From NCBI GenBank assembly GCA_016191325.1, contig JACPOV010000008.1, positions 1,160,351 through 1,224,350 on the forward strand: 64,000 bases of DNA, read 5' to 3'. The stretch comes from Candidatus Dependentiae bacterium. GTDB taxonomy: Bacteria > Babelota > Babeliae > Babelales > JACPOV01. The notes under the pieces were generated by a model. That model searched no databases and was not told the DNA's origin. It saw only the letters and a list, made by a program, of their open reading frames with translations. Made by a program: the position numbers and the translations under genes. Of the stretch, positions 60,663-64,000 are shown one piece after another. Positions within the stretch are counted from its first letter, which is position 1; each line of letters opens with the position of its first letter.

Positions 60663-61899
60663 AATACGCAACGAGATCTCGTTGCGCAATCTTTTCTTCT
60701 ATCCCGGTCATCATTGTTTTGACGGTGACTAAGCCCTTTTCTTGTTCTTCTGGTCCGATGATTAAAGCATAATGTGCGCCGAGCTTATTTGCTTTTCGCA
60801 TTGAACTTTTAATAGAATCGCTATCAAGTAGCAATTCTATGCATAATCCACTATCAAAAAGCAGGTCGCCAACCAAAAGCGCTAAATTATGCTGTTCTTT
60901 TGAAAGCGGCACAATCGCATGGAGAGCAGGTTCTTGTGGAAGTTGTAGCGCATTTATTGGTTCAAGCATAAGCATCAGCCGCTCTATTCCGATAGCGGCG
61001 CCAATTGAAGGATAATCATTTTTGCTGCCCAGCATCGTGGCTAGTTGATTATAGCGGCCGCCTCCACAAAAAGTGCTTTGCGCTCCCAAATGTGCAGAAA
61101 CAAACTCAAAGACCGTTTTTTCATAGTAATCGAGGCCACGCACTAGATGAGGCGAGACCGTATACGTAACAGAGAGAATCTCAAGCTGTTCTTTGAGCGT
61201 TTGCCATTCAATGGCGCATTGCTCGCACAAATGCTGCGCGATCGAGGGGGCTTTTCTATAAATTTCTTGGCATTTTGGAGTTTTGCAATCAAAAACCCGC
61301 ATTATATTTTTTTCTTTACGCGCTTTGCAATCATTGCAAATTTCATTCTCATGCTCTGCTAAAAAAGCATAGAGCTTTGGTTTAAAATCAATCCGATCCT
61401 GCGAGCAGCCCAGGAAGTTAATCATTAATGCAAACGTATCTAGTTTGAACGTATTTTGGAAAAGCTGATCGAGTAAACACAATAAAAAAGCATCATGAGA
61501 AATATTTTCCGCACCAATCATTTCTATATTGAATTGGTGAAATTCTCTAAATCTTCCTTTTTGTGGTCGCTCATGCCGGAACATTGAGCCATGCGAAAAT
61601 ATTTTAAATGGTGTGCTCAAATTTCCGTGCTCTAAAAAAGCACGCATAGTTGATGCGGTTGCTTCAGGGCGTAAACAAATTGTATCATTATCCCCAGAAC
61701 TATTGATAGTAAACATTTCTTTAGAAACGATATCGGTTGCAAGCCCGAGCGTTCGCTTAAAAAGATCGGTTGGTTCAAGGATTGGGGTTATAATCTCATT
61801 GAAGTGCGCGCGTCTAAAGTGCGCAGCTGCTGATTTTATAATAAAATTAAAAAGGGTGGTATCTATAATATCGTGCGTGCCGCGAACTTTGGTAATCAT
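60652..61899 (-). CDS. hisS: Histidine--tRNA ligase
   Basis: A class IIa synthetase, 415 residues. Motif 1 (KVRGTHDI), motif 2 (SHGSMFRHERPQKGRFREF, about residue 110), the HisA box (VRGLDYYEKTVFEF), the insertion with CNDC, and motif 3 (IGAAIGIERLMLML). The C-terminal anticodon-binding domain follows. AAAGGA precedes the ATG. All the expected signatures are present. Confidence 0.97.
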   Translation of the reverse strand: MITKVRGTHDIIDTTLFNFIIKSAAAHFRRAHFNEIITPILEPTDLFKRTLGLATDIVSKEMFTINSSGDNDTICLRPEATASTMRAFLEHGNLSTPFKIFSHGSMFRHERPQKGRFREFHQFNIEMIGAENISHDAFLLCLLDQLFQNTFKLDTFALMINFLGCSQDRIDFKPKLYAFLAEHENEICNDCKARKEKNIMRVFDCKTPKCQEIYRKAPSIAQHLCEQCAIEWQTLKEQLEILSVTYTVSPHLVRGLDYYEKTVFEFVSAHLGAQSTFCGGGRYNQLATMLGSKNDYPSIGAAIGIERLMLMLEPINALQLPQEPALHAIVPLSKEQHNLALLVGDLLFDSGLCIELLLDSDSIKSSMRKANKLGAHYALIIGPEEQEKGLVTVKTMMTGIEEKIAQRDLVAYLKK

Positions 61900-62217
61900 T
61901 ACCGGGATCCTTTACGGATGAATCATTTATTCAAAGGGCTTTAATAAGCATCAGTATAACGATACTTTTACCGATTGATACTGTTGCGTGCCGATTTGAT
62001 CGTATTCCATTTTTATGCACTTTGCAAAAAATAGTTGACTTCTTTTTTCAGATAATGGTAGAAAAGAGTCAAGTATCAAAAGAGCAACCCCCGAAAAAAT
62101 CTACGAGGAGGTGAAAGTCCAGAAAAATATTGACGAGCGTGTTCTAAAATTGTTAGAACTCAAATAAGTGTAAGGTAGAGTGTAAAGATGTTTAATGTTT
62201 TCAAAAAAGGAGTGTCC
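61900..62217 (+). other. Long leader region of the major OMP
   Basis: A 318-base stretch with no gene. It holds a possible promoter (TTGACT 62035-62040, 18 bases, TAGAAA) and a perfect 7-bp hairpin GTTCTAA/TTAGAAC with a 5-base loop (62141-62159). The hairpin sits in the presumed 5' UTR and could stabilise the mRNA. A GAGGAGG-like element lies at about 62104-62112. Confidence 0.45.
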
Positions 62218-63819
62218 ATGAGAAAACAATTTCTCATTCCTCTCTTATTACTTGGCGTAACTGTTTCAGCAGTAGCTGATTTCACGAGCCATACTTTCTT
62301 CTCAATTCGTCCTCCATTCCAATCAGCATTTCCTGAAAAAACAACTCTTTTCAGAAATATGCGTGCAAAAGCTAAAGAAGATGGCTGGATGGGAGCAATG
62401 CAAGCGGTAGTATTTGGTGGTCGTTCAACCAAAGGGAAAAAGCTTGCTAAATTCTTTTTGCCTGGTGGAACCCATGCTTCTGGTGCGGTTAATGAACTGA
62501 TCTTTGCGGAGCAAGATGGTGCAACTGGCATCAATGGTGGTGGCGGTACTCCTCCTGCAGTTAACCCATTCTTCCGTGATGTTAATGCTACCAATTTCAA
62601 TATTCAAACAGCTGATAACAACTTTGCGAGCAGAGTTAGTTTCAATCCTCGCCAAACGTACGTTGGTGGTGGATTTGATTGGATTCAATATTTTGGATGG
62701 AATTGCGATCCATGCGATAAGCGCTGGTGGTTTGAAATATCGTTCCCAGTTCTTAACGTTAAGAACGATATGCGTTTGACCGAAACTATCTTAACTCAAG
62801 GAGCAGCTCTCAGCTCAGCTGTTAACTTCAACGTAGAACAAGCGTTCAGTGGTAATACCGGCACAGGTAAGCCATTTGCGAAGGGCGTAACTGGTATAGT
62901 TACTGGTTCTGGATTTAATTTTGGCAAAATTGATGGTTCTCGTTCAAAAACAGGCGTAGCTGACGTTGAAATTAAACTTGGCTATGACTGGCTTTGTGAA
63001 GAAACCTGCTATGCTTACGGATACGTTGGCGTTGTTATCCCAACAGGTAACAAACCAAAAGGTGAGTATGTGTTCGAGCCAATTATTGGTAACAACCATC
63101 ACTTTGGCGTAATGTGGGGCGGCGCATTGGGCTTTGAGCTATGGCGCGGTTGCGATGGCGATAGACACTTAATGTGGAACCTCGAAACAAACGGTCGCTA
63201 CTTATTCCGTAATACTCAAACACGTTCGTTTGATCTTTACAATAAGCAATGGAGCCGTTATTCATTAGTATATACGAGCGCTGCAGATGCTGCTTCATTA
63301 GCACCAATTGAAGGCATCGATCTATTTACGCAAAAAATGCGTGTAAATCCTCGTTGGACATTCGATATGAACTCAGCGTTGACCTTCGATGTTTGCCGTT
63401 GGGAACTTGAAGCTGGCTACAATATGTGGGCTCGCCAATGCGAAAAAGTAAGCCTCAAAACTCCGTGGGCTAATGGAACTGTAGCACTTGTTGGCTTCGA
63501 TAGTCTTTCAGGCGCACCAGTTGCTGCAATTAACCGTGCAGTTACTATTCGCGAAACATTTGCAGGATCAAACATTGTTGCCCCAGCACTTGCAGCAGAT
63601 TATGCAAATAACTCTATCCAAGCAGGCGACATTAACTTAGAATCAGCTGCCGCTCCATGCGCGCTTTCGCATACGATTTATGGTTCAGCTGGCTACAACT
63701 TTGATATGTGCGGATGCTGGCCAATCTTTGCAGGGCTTGGCGGTTCTTATGAATTCGGTTCTTGCAATTCAGTATTGCAACGCTGGATGGTTTGGGGCAA
63801 AATCGGCGTATCCATCTAA
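62218..63819 (+). CDS. Major outer-membrane beta-barrel protein
   Basis: A 533-residue exported protein. The signal peptide is FLIPLLLLGVTVSAVA, then DFTS. The body has aromatic-rich strands with Cys-rich turns (WNCDPCDKRWWFEISFPVLN, CEETCYAYGYVGVVIPTGN, FDMCGCWPIFAGLGG), a domain style I associate with Dependentiae outer-membrane proteins. It ends in WMVWGKIGVSI without a terminal aromatic residue. AAAGGAG lies seven bases before ATG 62218. Pairs of Cys suggest disulfides at the surface. Confidence 0.75.
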   Translation: MRKQFLIPLLLLGVTVSAVADFTSHTFFSIRPPFQSAFPEKTTLFRNMRAKAKEDGWMGAMQAVVFGGRSTKGKKLAKFFLPGGTHASGAVNELIFAEQDGATGINGGGGTPPAVNPFFRDVNATNFNIQTADNNFASRVSFNPRQTYVGGGFDWIQYFGWNCDPCDKRWWFEISFPVLNVKNDMRLTETILTQGAALSSAVNFNVEQAFSGNTGTGKPFAKGVTGIVTGSGFNFGKIDGSRSKTGVADVEIKLGYDWLCEETCYAYGYVGVVIPTGNKPKGEYVFEPIIGNNHHFGVMWGGALGFELWRGCDGDRHLMWNLETNGRYLFRNTQTRSFDLYNKQWSRYSLVYTSAADAASLAPIEGIDLFTQKMRVNPRWTFDMNSALTFDVCRWELEAGYNMWARQCEKVSLKTPWANGTVALVGFDSLSGAPVAAINRAVTIRETFAGSNIVAPALAADYANNSIQAGDINLESAAAPCALSHTIYGSAGYNFDMCGCWPIFAGLGGSYEFGSCNSVLQRWMVWGKIGVSI

Positions 63820-63834
63820 CTGAGAGGGATATAG

Positions 63835-64000
63835 ATGAAGAAACTATTATCATTCTTCATTGTAGCTAGTTGCTTGGCCCAAGGATTGGCGCAGGCTGCT
63901 GTTACTGGGTATAGGTCACTTGATGAAGCTGTGCAAGCACTAAGAGCAGCAGTGGAATCTAGTAATCCAGGACAAGCAAAGGAAGTATTGGATAGGCTTG
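63835..64000 (+). CDS. Secreted protein, DEAVQA motif (cut by window edge)
   Basis: Opening 55 codons. Signal peptide LLSFFIVASCLAQGLAQA followed by AVTGYRSLDEAVQALRAAV, which matches the C-terminus of the protein at 59962 (FRSFDEAVQA). GAGAGGG precedes the ATG. It starts 16 bases after the major OMP, so they probably share a transcript. Confidence 0.75.
   Translation, partial: MKKLLSFFIVASCLAQGLAQAAVTGYRSLDEAVQALRAAVESSNPGQAKEVLDRL

Noticed and set aside
1-64000. CRISPR arrays, transposases, integrases or prophage genes
   Set aside because: No regularly spaced repeats, IS-type ORFs or phage structural gene cluster; the tail-fibre-like protein has a signal peptide and no phage neighbours.

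Overview
The window most resembles a chromosome segment from a small-genome, host-dependent Gram-negative bacterium of the Dependentiae (TM6) type. The grounds are a moderately AT-rich genome, dense short intergenic gaps, outer-membrane biogenesis genes (BamD-like, TamB-like, several beta-barrel proteins), a type IV pilus/type II secretion ATPase with a pseudopilin, ThyX in place of ThyA, and an unusually large set of small secreted proteins of unknown function. This placement is inference from gene content; no rRNA is present to prove it.

Layout. 1-2.7 kb: start of an enolase gene (truncated by the window edge), a Dps protein and two related secreted proteins. 2.7-6.8 kb: aspartyl-tRNA synthetase and a large outer-membrane protein, both on the minus strand. 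7-9.7 kb: endonuclease IV followed by three tandem secreted paralogues. 9.8-12.7 kb: rho, secF and rpmA. 12.9-17 kb: four secreted leucine-rich-repeat paralogues interrupted by thyX. 17-25.4 kb: a coiled-coil envelope protein, polA, a membrane protein, an ABC-F ATPase and an ABC exporter. 25.4-30.8 kb: small secreted proteins (one bactofilin-like, one apparently frameshifted), priA and orn. 30.9-33.2 kb: a single gene encoding two complete D-Ala-D-Ala ligase modules in tandem. 33.4-40.4 kb: an envelope block (bamD-like, yraN, pilB/gspE, a GspH-like pseudopilin, tamB-like). 40.4-45.7 kb: a secreted phospholipase-D-like protein, a pseudouridine synthase, mgtE with a structured leader, tRNA-Lys, tRNA-Glu, a GIY-YIG gene inside a repeat patch, and small membrane or secreted proteins. 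45.7-51.6 kb: a zinc alcohol dehydrogenase and a surface locus (parallel beta-helix, DoxX-like, tail-fibre-like and beta-barrel proteins). 51.6-58.4 kb: rarA, an ABC-2 exporter behind a short leader ORF, small genes, jag-mnmE and tRNA-Gly. 58.5-64 kb: ruvA-cdsA, a strongly promoted secreted protein, hisS, a major outer-membrane protein and the start of another secreted protein.

How it fits together. Housekeeping genes (replication and repair, translation, Sec export, envelope assembly) are interleaved with clusters of lineage-specific secreted proteins. The strongest unexplained signal is in those proteins: at least fourteen have Met followed mostly by Asp or Glu exactly at the predicted signal-peptide cleavage site (an Ala/Gly/Cys then Met-Asp/Glu pattern), across unrelated families including all the LRR proteins. 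This suggests a shared export or processing class of candidate host-directed proteins. Other points of interest are the tandem D-Ala-D-Ala ligase, the altered catalytic loop in enolase, the tail-fibre-like protein beside its own putative barrel, and the GIY-YIG repeat patch at the tRNA genes.
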